Positions 9,007-19,291 are shown, counted from the stretch's first letter. The stretch is DNA of 64,000 bases from Bacteroidales bacterium (GCA_017617715.1 JAFZVQ010000011.1:1-64000); one strand, 5' to 3'. A program made the numbers and translations. The notes: generated by a model not told the origin, from the sequence alone.

Positions 9007-10740
9007 TTAACGGCTTCCTCCGCCGTGTCCTCCGCCGGAGTATCCGCCACCTCCGCCCCTTGAAGAAGAGCCGCCGTAGCCACCTCTGGAGCCACTCCCA
9101 TAGGAGCCGGAAGAACTGCCCATACCGGAGGAATAGCCGGAATAGCCGGAGGAGAAATAAGAATTGCGCACGGCCCTTCCGATAGAGTCGGAGAAGGACA
9201 CGACAGCAGGCAGGCTCGAATAATGGACAGGCAATTTGGCAATGGCGGAAGCATCAATCTTGCTCATTTCCTTGGCCACCTTGTCGGCAATTCCGAAAAT
9301 GGCGGCGTGGACAAGATAATCCCCCCACAGGCCCACCTCGACAGAGCTGCGTTCGCCCACAAGAGTGAAATCCTTGAGGAACTGCTTGAAACCGAGGGCC
9401 TTCATGGCTGCGGCCCGGCCGTCTGCGTTAAGGTCGATGGTGTACCAGCCTCCCTTGTAGGAAACATAGTTATTATCGCTGAATTTGGACAGCACCTTGT
9501 CCTGGACCGTGGTCATGAAAACTTTCATGGACGACCAGTGGGAATTCGACCAATTCTTGAATTCTTTCTCCTGTAGCACATTATCCTCGCCGGCAGCCTT
9601 TTTCAGATAGTCCAGGAAGGTCTTTTCAGGGACAGACATGTAACTCAGGTCTGCAGAAGGATTGAAGGTGAATTCCACCTTGTTTTTCGCATCATGGCGC
9701 ATCTGTATGACATTGTGGAATATCATGCGGAGGAGCATGGCCGGAAGTATGGTGTAGCTGCGGTCATCCACTCCGCGAAGATGTGCCTGGATATAATATG
9801 TCTCATATATGTCGCCACCGAAAGGAAGGTCGCGGCACCAATCGAACTTCAGGGGGAAATTGCGCACGCCGAAGATTTCCTTGCGGCGCTTCTTGTCCAC
9901 CCTTTTTTTGAGGTCGAGGGCCTCCAAAAATTTCACGACCGGCTTGATCATTGCGAACCATACCATGGCCACGAAGACCAGTAAGCCAAGGACTGTATAA
10001 TACCATGGATCGGGGCCTTCGTCGGGATAGTAGCTGCCTTCGCGTGCCCGGTCGAGCACTTCGGTGAAATCCCTGTCCTGAAGGCTCGGGGAATCGAAAA
10101 TGCCTTTGTCGAAACGCAGAAGCAGGATCAGGGAGCTGTAGGTGTCGAACGGCTCGCCCGACTCAGCAACCACCTTGCCGTCGTCCCATACCACCGTGCC
10201 GGTGTAGCCGAAAGCCCAGATATTGGAATTCTCCTCGCTGAGGGGCACCGGGGCAGTGAGCGAGAGTTTCGCATGCAAGGGATTGCTGGACAACTGGTCC
10301 CCGATGAACTGGATGTGGAGCATGTCGTGGTCGTTGAGAGTCTTGACCACGTTGGTCATATCGTAACTGACCGTGAACACATGGGGGCCGTAGGAACCGA
10401 CGCCCCAGCATATTTCGCAGCCGGAATCCGTGCGGTTGATACCGCACCTGTGCGTTTTCTGCCTGATGTCCCTGTCGACTTTCCAGGCGCTTTCAGTAAA
10501 GAACTCGGTGCCCTCTTCATCGGTGACCTTAAGATTCTTTATTTCAATATCGCCAAGATTGTTCCGCACCAGATACCACTCGGTGCCGGACGCCACGACC
10601 ACGTCCCATACTTCAACGATGTGGGCCGTTCCGTTTTCGGAAAGGCTCACATCGATCCTGATGTCGTTGATAGCAGGGCTATACGCAGCCAAAACTCCCG
10701 CCGAAAGCAGCGAGAGCAGGGACAGAAGCAGTTTCCTCAT
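9007..10740 (-). CDS. DUF2207 family membrane protein with Gly/Ser-rich tail
   Basis: A 577-residue protein. It has an N-terminal signal (MRKLLLSLLSLLSAGVLA), an extracytoplasmic domain of about 220 residues typical of DUF2207, one membrane segment (YYTVLGLLVFVAMVWFAM) near residue 250, and a cytosolic domain. The last 50 residues are a low-complexity Gly/Ser/Tyr tail with repeats such as YGGSSSRGGGGGYSGGG. It is directly coupled to lemA (2-nt gap); LemA and DUF2207 proteins are often adjacent in bacteria. The function of the pair is unknown. Confidence 0.8.
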   Translation of the reverse strand: MRKLLLSLLSLLSAGVLAAYSPAINDIRIDVSLSENGTAHIVEVWDVVVASGTEWYLVRNNLGDIEIKNLKVTDEEGTEFFTESAWKVDRDIRQKTHRCGINRTDSGCEICWGVGSYGPHVFTVSYDMTNVVKTLNDHDMLHIQFIGDQLSSNPLHAKLSLTAPVPLSEENSNIWAFGYTGTVVWDDGKVVAESGEPFDTYSSLILLLRFDKGIFDSPSLQDRDFTEVLDRAREGSYYPDEGPDPWYYTVLGLLVFVAMVWFAMIKPVVKFLEALDLKKRVDKKRRKEIFGVRNFPLKFDWCRDLPFGGDIYETYYIQAHLRGVDDRSYTILPAMLLRMIFHNVIQMRHDAKNKVEFTFNPSADLSYMSVPEKTFLDYLKKAAGEDNVLQEKEFKNWSNSHWSSMKVFMTTVQDKVLSKFSDNNYVSYKGGWYTIDLNADGRAAAMKALGFKQFLKDFTLVGERSSVEVGLWGDYLVHAAIFGIADKVAKEMSKIDASAIAKLPVHYSSLPAVVSFSDSIGRAVRNSYFSSGYSGYSSGMGSSSGSYGSGSRGGYGGSSSRGGGGGYSGGGHGGGSR

Positions 10741-10742
10741 AC

Positions 10743-11294
10743 TTAAATCTTGAGGGAAGGCATATCCGACTTGGCGGTGTTCTCCTTGAGGTAGTCTTTC
10801 TCGCCGAAGCGGAAGATGGAGGCCACTATACTGTCGGGGATCTGGCGGATCATCCTGTTGTAGCGGGTCACGGTGTCGTTGTAGGTCATACGGCTCAAAC
10901 GCACCTGATTCTCATAGGTATTGACAGAGTTCATAGTGGAAATGTACATCGAATCGGCCTTGAGGTCGGGATAATGCTCGGCCACTACACTCAGGCGGCT
11001 CATCACCTTGCCGATGAGGTCTTCCTGCTCCTGGGCCTGTGCTGCAGTGCTGTTGGAGCCGATGCTGGAACGGGCGGCGATCACATCACGGAGGGTGTTG
11101 TATTCATGCTCGTTGTAGGACTTGAGAAGCTCCACAAGGCCTGTGAGGGCATCCCAGCGGCTGGACTGCTGCACGCCTATCTGGCTCATTGCATTCTTGA
11201 CGAGTTCTTCTGCATTGACGAGCTTGCGCTGTACGGAAATAATCCAGAGCACCAGGATTACGATGACCGCAATAACGATTACAGTTACTAACAT
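10743..11294 (-). CDS. lemA: LemA family protein
   Basis: A 183-residue protein with one N-terminal membrane helix (VTVIVIAVIVILVLWII) followed by the helical LemA domain: RKLVNAEELVKNAMSQIGVQ, RWDALTGLVELLK, then a region ending YNRMIRQIPDSIVASIFRFG. The length is typical for the family. It is first in a probable lemA-DUF2207-S9 peptidase operon. LemA function is not established; membrane or envelope roles have been suggested for homologues. Confidence 0.88.
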   Translation of the reverse strand: MLVTVIVIAVIVILVLWIISVQRKLVNAEELVKNAMSQIGVQQSSRWDALTGLVELLKSYNEHEYNTLRDVIAARSSIGSNSTAAQAQEQEDLIGKVMSRLSVVAEHYPDLKADSMYISTMNSVNTYENQVRLSRMTYNDTVTRYNRMIRQIPDSIVASIFRFGEKDYLKENTAKSDMPSLKI

Positions 11295-11328
11295 AAGGCT
11301 TTAATTTTTTTTGCAATATAATAATTTT

Positions 11329-13425
11329 CTACGATATGTTGCTATAGTCGCGCAATTCGAACTTGCCTTTGCGCAGTTCGCGAAGCAGGACGGCGTTCTG
11401 GGGCTTTTCCAGGGACGGGTCACCGTCCAGCACGCTCTGGGCGCAGTGCCTGGCCTCTTCGAGAAGCAGGCCGTCGCGCGTGAGGGATGCGATGCCCAGG
11501 GATATGGGCAGCCCGCTCTGCTGGGTGCCCTCCAGGTCGCCGGGGCCGCGCATCTTCATGTCCTGCTCGGCAATTTCGAAGCCGTCTTCGGTGGAGCACA
11601 TCAGTTCCAGCCTCTGCTCGGCTTCCCTGCTGGTCTTGGGATCCTTCACCAGTATGCAGTATGACTTCTCCGCCCCCCTGCCCACACGTCCGCGCAGCTG
11701 GTGGAGCTGGCTCAGGCCGAAACGCTGGGCGCTGCGTATCACCATCACGCTGGCGTTGGGCACGTCCACGCCCACTTCGATGACGGTGGTGGACACCAGT
11801 ATGTGCGCCCGGCCTTCGGCGAAGGCGCTCATATTGAACTCCTTCTGCTCGTTGCTCTGCTGGCCGTGCACTATGGCCACTTTGTAGCCCTCCTCCAGCG
11901 GGAACGCCTTGAGTATGTCTTCGTAGCCCTGCTCCACGTTGCTGACGTCCTCCAGCTTTTCGTTTATGAATATCATCGGGTACACCACGAAGCACTGCCT
12001 GCCCATGGCTATCTGCTCCCGCATGAAACGGTACATGGCGGGCAGGCGGTTCTGCCCTATGAGCATGGTCTGCACAGGCTTGCGCCCGGGGGGCATCTCG
12101 TCGATAATGGAGACGTCCAGGTCGCCGTAGAGCGTCATCGCCAGCGTCCTCGGTATAGGGGTGGCGGTCATCACGAGCACGTGCGGCGGAGCGCCGGGGC
12201 CCTTGGACCAGAGAGTGGCCCGCTGGTCCACACCGAAACGGTGCTGCTCGTCGATGACGGCAAGCCCGAGGGCCTTATACTGCACCGTGTCCTCGATGAG
12301 TGCATGCGTGCCCACCACTATGCCTATGCTGCCGTCGGCAAGGCCTTCGAGTATGGGCCGCCTGTCCTTGCGGCTGGTGCTGCCCGTCAGCAGCGCGCAC
12401 CTCACGCCCGTGGGGGCCAGGTACTTAAGTATGTTGGCATAGTGCTGTTTTGCAAGCACTTCCGTGGGCGCCATTATGCATGTCTGGTAGCCGTTGCCGA
12501 CCGCAATCAGGCAGCTGAGCACCGCCACCATGGTCTTGCCGGAGCCGACATCGCCCTGCAGGAGACGGTTCATCTGGGAGCCGCTGCTCAGGTCGGCGCG
12601 TATCTCCTTGATCACACGCTGCTGGGCGCCGGTAAGCGAGTACGGGAGGGCGCCGAAGCACGCGTGGAACGCCGGTCCGACATGGGGCATGGGTATGCCG
12701 TTGGCGGCACGGCTGCGCACGTAACGCTGCTTGAGCAGGCTGAGCTGCAGGAAGAAAAGCTCCTCGAACTTGAGCCTGCGGGAGGCCAGGGCGAGGGCGC
12801 GCTGGTCGTCCGGGAAATGTATGTTCTTGAGGGCATACGGCAGCGGACAGAGGCCGTGGGCCCTGATTATGCTTTCGGGGAGCGTCTCATGGACTTCGCC
12901 AAGGCAGAGCGAGAGAGCCGCCTGCTCGAGCTTGCACATCACCTTGCCGGTGACTCCTCCGTTCTTGAGCTTTTCGGTGCTGGGATACACGCCGGTGAGC
13001 ACTCCCCTGGCGGAAGTGTCCTGCACCGGATTGTCGATTTCGGGGTGGACTATGTTGATCCTGCCGTTGAACGACTGGGGCTTGCCGAAGAACAGGAAGG
13101 TCCGGCCCGGCTCCAGCTTGTCGTAGGTCCATTTTACGCCCTTGAAGAACACCATCTCCATGCGCCCGCTGTCGTCTTCGACCATAATGCTCAGGTGCTT
13201 GATATTGATTAGGTTGCGGCTGACCACCTTACCTTGCACCTGCACGTATGCCACGTCCGGGGTCACCTCTGCAATGGGAGTGACGCTGCTGCGGTCCAGG
13301 TAGCGGAAGGGATAGAAATGGATAAGGTCCTCGAGGGTGAATATCCCGAGTTCGTTCTTCAGCAGCAGGGCACGCTTTGGGCCGACGCCCGGCAGGTATT
13401 GTATGTCGTTCTTCAATTCACCCAC
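11329..13425 (-). CDS. recG: ATP-dependent DNA helicase RecG
   Basis: Branch-migrating helicase that reverses stalled forks and processes Holliday junctions. It has 698 residues from the proposed GTG start, close to E. coli RecG. The N-terminal wedge/OB region contains YLPGVGPKRALLLKNEL. Helicase motifs are complete: Walker A GDVGSGKTMVA, DEQH box VIDEQHRFGV, TATPIPRTLA, then HQLRGRVGRGAEKSYC. An ATG at 13503 is in frame but lies upstream of a -7 box and overlaps the divergent gene, so the GTG at 13425 (VGELKNDIQYL) or a TTG at 13416 is more likely. Confidence 0.92.
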   Translation of the reverse strand: MGELKNDIQYLPGVGPKRALLLKNELGIFTLEDLIHFYPFRYLDRSSVTPIAEVTPDVAYVQVQGKVVSRNLINIKHLSIMVEDDSGRMEMVFFKGVKWTYDKLEPGRTFLFFGKPQSFNGRINIVHPEIDNPVQDTSARGVLTGVYPSTEKLKNGGVTGKVMCKLEQAALSLCLGEVHETLPESIIRAHGLCPLPYALKNIHFPDDQRALALASRRLKFEELFFLQLSLLKQRYVRSRAANGIPMPHVGPAFHACFGALPYSLTGAQQRVIKEIRADLSSGSQMNRLLQGDVGSGKTMVAVLSCLIAVGNGYQTCIMAPTEVLAKQHYANILKYLAPTGVRCALLTGSTSRKDRRPILEGLADGSIGIVVGTHALIEDTVQYKALGLAVIDEQHRFGVDQRATLWSKGPGAPPHVLVMTATPIPRTLAMTLYGDLDVSIIDEMPPGRKPVQTMLIGQNRLPAMYRFMREQIAMGRQCFVVYPMIFINEKLEDVSNVEQGYEDILKAFPLEEGYKVAIVHGQQSNEQKEFNMSAFAEGRAHILVSTTVIEVGVDVPNASVMVIRSAQRFGLSQLHQLRGRVGRGAEKSYCILVKDPKTSREAEQRLELMCSTEDGFEIAEQDMKMRGPGDLEGTQQSGLPISLGIASLTRDGLLLEEARHCAQSVLDGDPSLEKPQNAVLLRELRKGKFELRDYSNIS

Positions 13426-13429
13426 ACAA

Positions 13430-13437
13430 CAAAGATA
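13430..13437 (-). promoter_or_regulatory. -7 box of the recG promoter
   Basis: TATCTTTG on the minus strand, 4 nt before the proposed GTG start. It is the main reason for rejecting the longer recG reading frame. Confidence 0.6.
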
Positions 13438-13470
13438 CTCTATTTTTTTATTTTTTCCGATTAAAATGCT

Positions 13471-13478
13471 TATCTTTG
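13471..13478 (+). promoter_or_regulatory. -7 box of the surface lipoprotein operon
   Basis: TATCTTTG, 6 nt before the ATG at 13485, facing away from the recG box 33 bp to the left. Confidence 0.6.
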
Positions 13479-13484
13479 AACGAT

Positions 13485-16097
13485 ATGAAAAAGCACACTT
13501 CATTATTTTTGGCTATCCTTCTGATAATGACTGCATTCTCATCATGCAGCAAGGAAGTGGACGCCAGCTCCGGTGATGTAGCGCCCCAAAAGGGTAAGGT
13601 CACCGTCGAATTACAGGCCGGTTTTTCCGGCACACGCACTACGCTGGACAACTTTCCCACGGTGTACTGGCAAAATTCCGACGCCATCGCCGTGTGGGAC
13701 GGCAGTGAAAAGTCTGTTTTCACTATAAAGTCCGGCACCAACCAGGGAGCCACCGCTACCTTCGAAGGCTCCGTCGACGAAGGGGCCACGTCTCTCTGGG
13801 CTCTCTTCCCGGCTTCCGCCTTCGACAGCTTCAACGGGAACTCCTTCACTGCCACCGTTCCCTCCAGGCAGACGGTGCAGTCAGGCGCCTGCAGCGCTTC
13901 CGGAGCCACAGTGGCAGCCGGAAAAGTGGACGGCAGCAGCGTCACCTTCAAGAATGCCATAGGGCTTGTCAAATTCACCATCGGCAGCGATTTTGACGGC
14001 CAGATCCACTCCGTCACCATAGAAGGAGCGGGCGGCGAGACGCTTGCCGGCAAGGCCGTCATCAACGCAGAGACGGGGGCACTCGTGAGCGTCGCCAGCC
14101 CTGAGACCAGCGTCTCGCTGGAAGCGCCCACCGGAAAATGCCTTGCGGCCGGAGACTATTACGTGGCCGTGCTTCCGGTGAATCTTCCCGGGGGCTTCAC
14201 CCTCACGTTCAAGAACCTTTCCGGCAGCAAGCTGGAGAAATCCACCGCCAACGCAATGGACATCCCCCGCAACGGAGGCAAAAACCTCGGCACTGTGACC
14301 GGCGGGATCGGCGAGTTCAACAACCTCATCATGACTCCCGAAGAGCTGATCGAGTGGAACGAGAACACCGTATTCAGCCCCGGCGACGTGTACAAGCTGG
14401 GAGCCGACATAGACATGAGCGGCAAGACCTGGAAGCCCCGTTCCGATTTCCAGGGCACCTTCGACGGCCAGGGGCACCGCATCTACAACTTTGAAGTCAC
14501 CACTTCAGAGTATGTCGGATTCATCCGCACCACCAAGGACGGAGGCACCGCCTGCATCAAGAACCTGGTGATAGGTTCCAAGGACGGCGTGAGCTGGGAC
14601 GGCGTAAGCCATTTCACCCACGCGGCTTCCGCCAATAATTATACATGGTACTACGCGGGCGTGGTAGCCAAGACCATGGGCAGCACCAACCTTGAGAACA
14701 TAATCAACTTCGCCGCGGTGGAGGCGGCGTCCAGCGCCACCAGCAAGACCCGTCTCGCCGGAATCAGCGGCAACATCGCATCCACTGGCACCATCAAGGA
14801 CTGCATCAACTACGGCACCATCACCAACAATGCGCCCAAGACCGGCGTAGTGAGCAGCAGCGACAGCAGCACCGCCCCCGGCGCAATAGCCGGCATAGCC
14901 GCCCAGTGCGACGCTGCGGCCACATTCGACGGCTGCGTCAATTACGGCACCCTGACCAACAACAACCCCGGCACCTTCATCATCGGCGGCATACTCGGCA
15001 ACACGAGCTACGCCTACATGCTCAAGAACTGCTCCAACTACGGCGCCATAGTGCTCAACTCCACTTATTCTTCCAGCGTCTGCTACGCCGGAGGCATCCT
15101 TGCATTCGGCAAGGGCGGCATCCAGCTCAAGGACTGCACCAATTACGCCGACTTCGAGTGGAACACCTTCAACAACACCTTCTATGGCGGCGGAGTATTC
15201 GCCTACATCGCCAGCGGCACTGCCAGCGGATGCGTGAACGAAGGCTCCGTGACGGTGACCAGCGGCGGCAAATATGCCAACTGGGCCAGCTTCGGAGGCG
15301 TTGCGGCGTCCATCTACACCACCGCCTCCATGACGAACTGCGAGAACCACAAGCCCGTGAGCGTGTACTTCGAGAATTCCATACGCGTGGGCGGAGTCTG
15401 CGGCACCCTCAACAGCAGCTGCAGCATCACCGGTTGCAAGAACACGGCCGACATCAGCGCCACCGTCAACATGGAGAACAACCGCTGGCTGGCAGTGGGC
15501 GGCGTCTGCGCATTCCAGGAAAAAGTTTCCGGGAGCGCGGCTAACCAGGTGAGCGCCTGCGAGAACACCGGCAGCGTGAGCATCGGAGGCGAGTACAAGC
15601 CGACCGCCGGTACGGTCCACAACAACGGTGCATGCGTCGGCGGCATCATGGGATACGGCTGCCTCACCCTCAACATCAAGGATAACGTGAACAAGGGCCA
15701 GGTCTCTGCCATCAACACTTCCTCCGTAGGCATGAATGCCGGAGGCATCATCGGCAAGGTGATCACCGGAGCCGGAATCACCAGTTCCGGCAACGTGAAC
15801 GAAGGCAACGTGTCCTCCGATTCTTCAGAGCACACCGGCGCCGTGGCGGGCGGAGTTATCGGCTATGCCGGCATCTCCTCCTACAAGGCCACTTCGGACA
15901 ACAATTATGCAGTGGTCTCCTGCGGCGATCCGGCCAATGCCGGTTCCGTGGCAGGCATCAACACCGCCACCCTGACTTCCTGCGGAGCGGGCGGCGCCGT
16001 GTGCGGCACCACGCTCGACGCCACCAACTTCTCTTCATACGTGCAGGGTTCTTCCAGCACCGGTACCCATTCAGCTACAACATTCGTCAGCAAATAG
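13485..16097 (+). CDS. Surface lipoprotein: fimbrillin-like domain plus GLUG-type repeats
   Basis: An 870-residue exported protein. MKKHTSLFLAILLIMTAFSSCS is a lipoprotein signal with the lipid Cys at about 21. Residues 35-290 form a fimbrillin/Mfa-like domain, with VYWQNSDAIAVWDG, VTFKNAIGLVKFTI and AAGDYYVAVLPVNLPGGF. The remainder is a chain of about ten short beta repeats with GGI-x-G and C-x-N-x-G patterns (IAGIAAQCDAAATFDGCVNY, GGILGNTSYAYMLKNCSNYG), typical of GLUG-like beta-helical adhesins. There is no enzymatic domain. It is separated by 2 nt from the next lipoprotein gene, which shares the same module order. Likely outer-membrane, perhaps adhesive; the ligand is unknown. Confidence 0.82.
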   Translation: MKKHTSLFLAILLIMTAFSSCSKEVDASSGDVAPQKGKVTVELQAGFSGTRTTLDNFPTVYWQNSDAIAVWDGSEKSVFTIKSGTNQGATATFEGSVDEGATSLWALFPASAFDSFNGNSFTATVPSRQTVQSGACSASGATVAAGKVDGSSVTFKNAIGLVKFTIGSDFDGQIHSVTIEGAGGETLAGKAVINAETGALVSVASPETSVSLEAPTGKCLAAGDYYVAVLPVNLPGGFTLTFKNLSGSKLEKSTANAMDIPRNGGKNLGTVTGGIGEFNNLIMTPEELIEWNENTVFSPGDVYKLGADIDMSGKTWKPRSDFQGTFDGQGHRIYNFEVTTSEYVGFIRTTKDGGTACIKNLVIGSKDGVSWDGVSHFTHAASANNYTWYYAGVVAKTMGSTNLENIINFAAVEAASSATSKTRLAGISGNIASTGTIKDCINYGTITNNAPKTGVVSSSDSSTAPGAIAGIAAQCDAAATFDGCVNYGTLTNNNPGTFIIGGILGNTSYAYMLKNCSNYGAIVLNSTYSSSVCYAGGILAFGKGGIQLKDCTNYADFEWNTFNNTFYGGGVFAYIASGTASGCVNEGSVTVTSGGKYANWASFGGVAASIYTTASMTNCENHKPVSVYFENSIRVGGVCGTLNSSCSITGCKNTADISATVNMENNRWLAVGGVCAFQEKVSGSAANQVSACENTGSVSIGGEYKPTAGTVHNNGACVGGIMGYGCLTLNIKDNVNKGQVSAINTSSVGMNAGGIIGKVITGAGITSSGNVNEGNVSSDSSEHTGAVAGGVIGYAGISSYKATSDNNYAVVSCGDPANAGSVAGINTATLTSCGAGGAVCGTTLDATNFSSYVQGSSSTGTHSATTFVSK

Positions 16098-16099
16098 TT

Positions 16100-19000
16100 A
16101 TGAAAAGTAAATACATATTTCATATAGCACTGGCCGTCTTGGCCGTAGCATCATGCCGGGAGCCCCTGGGGCCGGAAGACAAGCCTTCAGGAGAGCAACT
16201 CGAGACCATAGTCCTGGAAGCCAACCAGGAGATGGTGTCAAAGGCCACGCTCAGTTTCCCCGAGGTACACTGGCAGGAATCCGACCACCTCGCAGTATTC
16301 GACGGCACCGGCACCCGTGACTTCTCGATCAAGAGCTGTTCCGGCAAGAGCGCAGTCTTCACTGGTTCCGTCAGTGCAGAAGCCACATCCCTCCTTGCGG
16401 TGTATCCCTACGCCGCCGCTGTTTCCGCGGCAGACGGCACCGTGAAAGTGACTCTTCCGTCCAGCCAGACCATAGGCGCCGGAGAGTGCATAGACCCAGC
16501 CGCCCTGCTGACGGTAGCCTCCGCAAGCCGCGGCCAGGTGCTTCAATTCAAGAATGTCTGCGGCCTCATCAAGCTCAGCGTCGACAGGGATGACATCACT
16601 GAAGTGGTGCTGGCCGCCGGAGACGGCGAGGCAATAGCCGGCACCGTCGAGGTGGATCCCTCGACCGGCGTCCTCCAGAAGACAGAATCCGCCCAGACCA
16701 CCATCTCCGTCAAACCCGCAAGCGGGACTTTTGCACAGGGAGACTATTACATTCCCATCCTGCCCTGCACGCTTTCCGCAGGATTCAAGGTGAGTGCGCT
16801 CACCTCCGGCGGCACCAACGGCATGCGCGTGACTTCAAGCGCCAATTCCGTGGTCCGCAACTCCGTGCTCAGGAACATCAAGCTCAGCGACATAGAATGG
16901 AGCACCCAGATTCTCACCCTCGAGCAGCTTAAAGCATGGGTCGCAGCAAATGACGGCAGCAGCGTCACCCTCGGTGCCGACATCGCCGTGGACGGCAGCT
17001 GGACCCCGTCGGCCCTCAGCGGCGGCAAGCTCTTTGGCAACGGCCACAGCATCAGCGGTTTCGTGCATGATGCCACCGGCGCAGGGGCTTACGGCCTCTT
17101 CAGCTCCGTGGAGAACTGCTCGTTCGAAGACCTGGTGCTCAGCGGATTCAACCTCACAAGCACGGACCAGTTCCTCGGAGGCCTCGCAGGCACTGCCAAG
17201 AACTCTTCCTTCAAGAACGTGTCCTTCGACGGCAAGCTCCAGTGCACGGCAAAGGTTACCTGGTCCGGCCGCAGCGCCGTCACCACAGACGCCAACAATT
17301 TCGGCGTGACCGGCGGCCTTGTGGGTCTTGCTGAAGGCTGCAGCTTTGAAAACTGCACCTACAGCGGAGTGCTGGCTTCATTCGGTAAAGGCACCGGAGG
17401 CATCTGCGGTTTTTGCAAAGACAGTTCGATCAAAGGCTGCTCCACGTTAATAGGCTGCGAAATCTACTGCTACTACCATTGCGCCGGACTCATCGCCGGA
17501 GCCACGATCGGAGAATCCGTGATTGAGGACTGCTCCGCCGAAGGCTTCGTGGGTTGCTTCGGATACCACACCGGAGGCATCACCGGATGGTTCGAGAACG
17601 GCCTCATACGCAACTGCGTCGTCGGCAGCCACTCCTATATCAGCAGCTCACAGTACGACGTGGGCGGTATTGCAGGCCACATGCAGGCACTTGCAGGAGG
17701 AAAGGCCGTAGTGGACCGCTGCACCGTGTATGCCAATGTGCAGGGCCAGTACAACGTGGGCGGAATCGTGGGCTACACCTGCCAGAAAGCCGCCGGCACG
17801 CTGGCTGTGACCAACTGCGCTTATCTGCAGGGAGACCTTTATGCGACCGGTATCAATTCCAACTACTACTCGCTTGCGGGCGGTCTCTGCGGATGGAACC
17901 AGAACACCCTCGGCACCGTCGTTTTCGAGAATAACGTAGCACGTCCCGGCCTTATCAAGACTTCCTACACCCGTGAAAAACGCGTCACCCCCGACACTTC
18001 CGTCTATAAGACCATCGGCGGCGTGGCCGGCCTTCTGGGATTCAGCAACGGAGACTCCGCCACAAAGCTCTCCAACTGCTACACCCCCATCACCAAGCCG
18101 GAAATCCTGGTGTCATACAAGAGCATCGATGCCTACGCCAGCGTGTTCCAGTATTGGGGCGCCTTCTACGGCAAGACCAACACCGCACTTCAGTACGGAG
18201 CCGACAACTACCGCGACGCCGACACCCAGTCCGGCTTGGGCACACCTGCCTCCACTGCCGGTGAAGTGGGCCTGAGCGTGCAGCAGATGACCGACGGCAC
18301 CCTCCTGGGCCTGCTTAACTCCAACGCCTCAAAGTGCACGGCCGCAGGAGTCGAGGCCGAGTCGTGGATCGCCGGAGAATTCGGCTACCCGGTTCCCGCC
18401 AGCGTGATCGCCGATCCCACTCCCCGCGAAAGCGAGACCAAGCGGGTGAGCGTGTGCGGAGACTCCATCTCCACGTTCAACGGTTACATTCCGGCTGCCT
18501 ACGCCTACCACTATCCTTGCTCCACCACCACCCACAGCTATTGCGAGTGCGTACGCAACGTCAGCCAGACCTATTGGTACCAGGTGATCTACGACCACAT
18601 GAAGAACGCCCGGCTGGACCTCAACATGTCTTACTCAGGTTCTGCAGTAGCCCACAGCACAAACACGGCAAAGAGCGACCAGCACTGGTACACCCAGTGC
18701 TATGTCCAGCGCTACCTGCGCCAGGGCGGCATCGGCAACCCTGATGTGATCCTGCTCCACGGCGGCACCAACGACTGGGCCCACAACGACAACCGCCTCT
18801 ACACCAATTCAGGCATGTGCAAGACCGCCGCGGCACCGTCCGACGCCGAAATGGAAGAGATGTTCGCAATAGCGGACGCAGCATCCACCCGCGAGGAAAT
18901 CGAAGCCCTGGACGACACCACCTTCTGCACCGCTTACATAAAGCTGGTCAGGCTCTGGATCGACCAGTATCCCGGCGTGAAGATAGTCTGCATCATCGGC

Positions 19001-19285
19001 GACTACCTTTCCGAAGGCGTGGAACAGAGTATACTCAAGATTGCCGGCCACTACGGGGCCAAATGCGTAGACCTGCTGCAGGTCAACGGTTTCAACGACC
19101 AGACCTACATGCCCAAGCACGACTTCAACGGCAGTTCAGGCTGCCACCCGGGTGTGCAGGCCATGCGTTTCATCTCCAATAAGATTTACACCGAACTCGG
19201 AGGCTGGCTGGAGAGCGGATCCTTCAACAAGACCGCCGAATCCGACTTCGAGCAGTTCAACATGCTGGAGAATTTCTCGATGTAG
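16100..19285 (+). CDS. Surface lipoprotein with fimbrillin-like, GLUG and SGNH-hydrolase domains
   Basis: A 1061-residue lipoprotein (signal MKSKYIFHIALAVLAVASC). Residues 30-260 are fimbrillin-like (VHWQESDHLAVFDG, VLQFKNVCGLIKLSV, GDYYIPILPCTLSAGF). About 280-760 are GLUG-type repeats. The last 260 residues are a GDSL/SGNH esterase domain: block I Ser in VSVCGDSIS, block III Asn in HGGTNDWAH, and block V His in GCHPGVQAM. The SGNH part would hydrolyse an ester, possibly acetyl groups on a glycan; this substrate is inference. It is cotranscribed with the preceding lipoprotein and ends 6 nt from a converging gene. Confidence 0.85.
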   Translation: MKSKYIFHIALAVLAVASCREPLGPEDKPSGEQLETIVLEANQEMVSKATLSFPEVHWQESDHLAVFDGTGTRDFSIKSCSGKSAVFTGSVSAEATSLLAVYPYAAAVSAADGTVKVTLPSSQTIGAGECIDPAALLTVASASRGQVLQFKNVCGLIKLSVDRDDITEVVLAAGDGEAIAGTVEVDPSTGVLQKTESAQTTISVKPASGTFAQGDYYIPILPCTLSAGFKVSALTSGGTNGMRVTSSANSVVRNSVLRNIKLSDIEWSTQILTLEQLKAWVAANDGSSVTLGADIAVDGSWTPSALSGGKLFGNGHSISGFVHDATGAGAYGLFSSVENCSFEDLVLSGFNLTSTDQFLGGLAGTAKNSSFKNVSFDGKLQCTAKVTWSGRSAVTTDANNFGVTGGLVGLAEGCSFENCTYSGVLASFGKGTGGICGFCKDSSIKGCSTLIGCEIYCYYHCAGLIAGATIGESVIEDCSAEGFVGCFGYHTGGITGWFENGLIRNCVVGSHSYISSSQYDVGGIAGHMQALAGGKAVVDRCTVYANVQGQYNVGGIVGYTCQKAAGTLAVTNCAYLQGDLYATGINSNYYSLAGGLCGWNQNTLGTVVFENNVARPGLIKTSYTREKRVTPDTSVYKTIGGVAGLLGFSNGDSATKLSNCYTPITKPEILVSYKSIDAYASVFQYWGAFYGKTNTALQYGADNYRDADTQSGLGTPASTAGEVGLSVQQMTDGTLLGLLNSNASKCTAAGVEAESWIAGEFGYPVPASVIADPTPRESETKRVSVCGDSISTFNGYIPAAYAYHYPCSTTTHSYCECVRNVSQTYWYQVIYDHMKNARLDLNMSYSGSAVAHSTNTAKSDQHWYTQCYVQRYLRQGGIGNPDVILLHGGTNDWAHNDNRLYTNSGMCKTAAAPSDAEMEEMFAIADAASTREEIEALDDTTFCTAYIKLVRLWIDQYPGVKIVCIIGDYLSEGVEQSILKIAGHYGAKCVDLLQVNGFNDQTYMPKHDFNGSSGCHPGVQAMRFISNKIYTELGGWLESGSFNKTAESDFEQFNMLENFSM

Positions 19286-19291
19286 AGCCTT

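Noticed and set aside
13426..13503. Longer RecG start at ATG 13503
   Set aside because: The added 26 residues overlap the divergent lipoprotein gene and both promoters and have no RecG similarity.
14900..16000. Tandem DNA repeats in the GLUG region
   Set aside because: The periodicity is at protein level with much sequence variation; it is explained by beta-repeat domains and not by recent DNA duplication.
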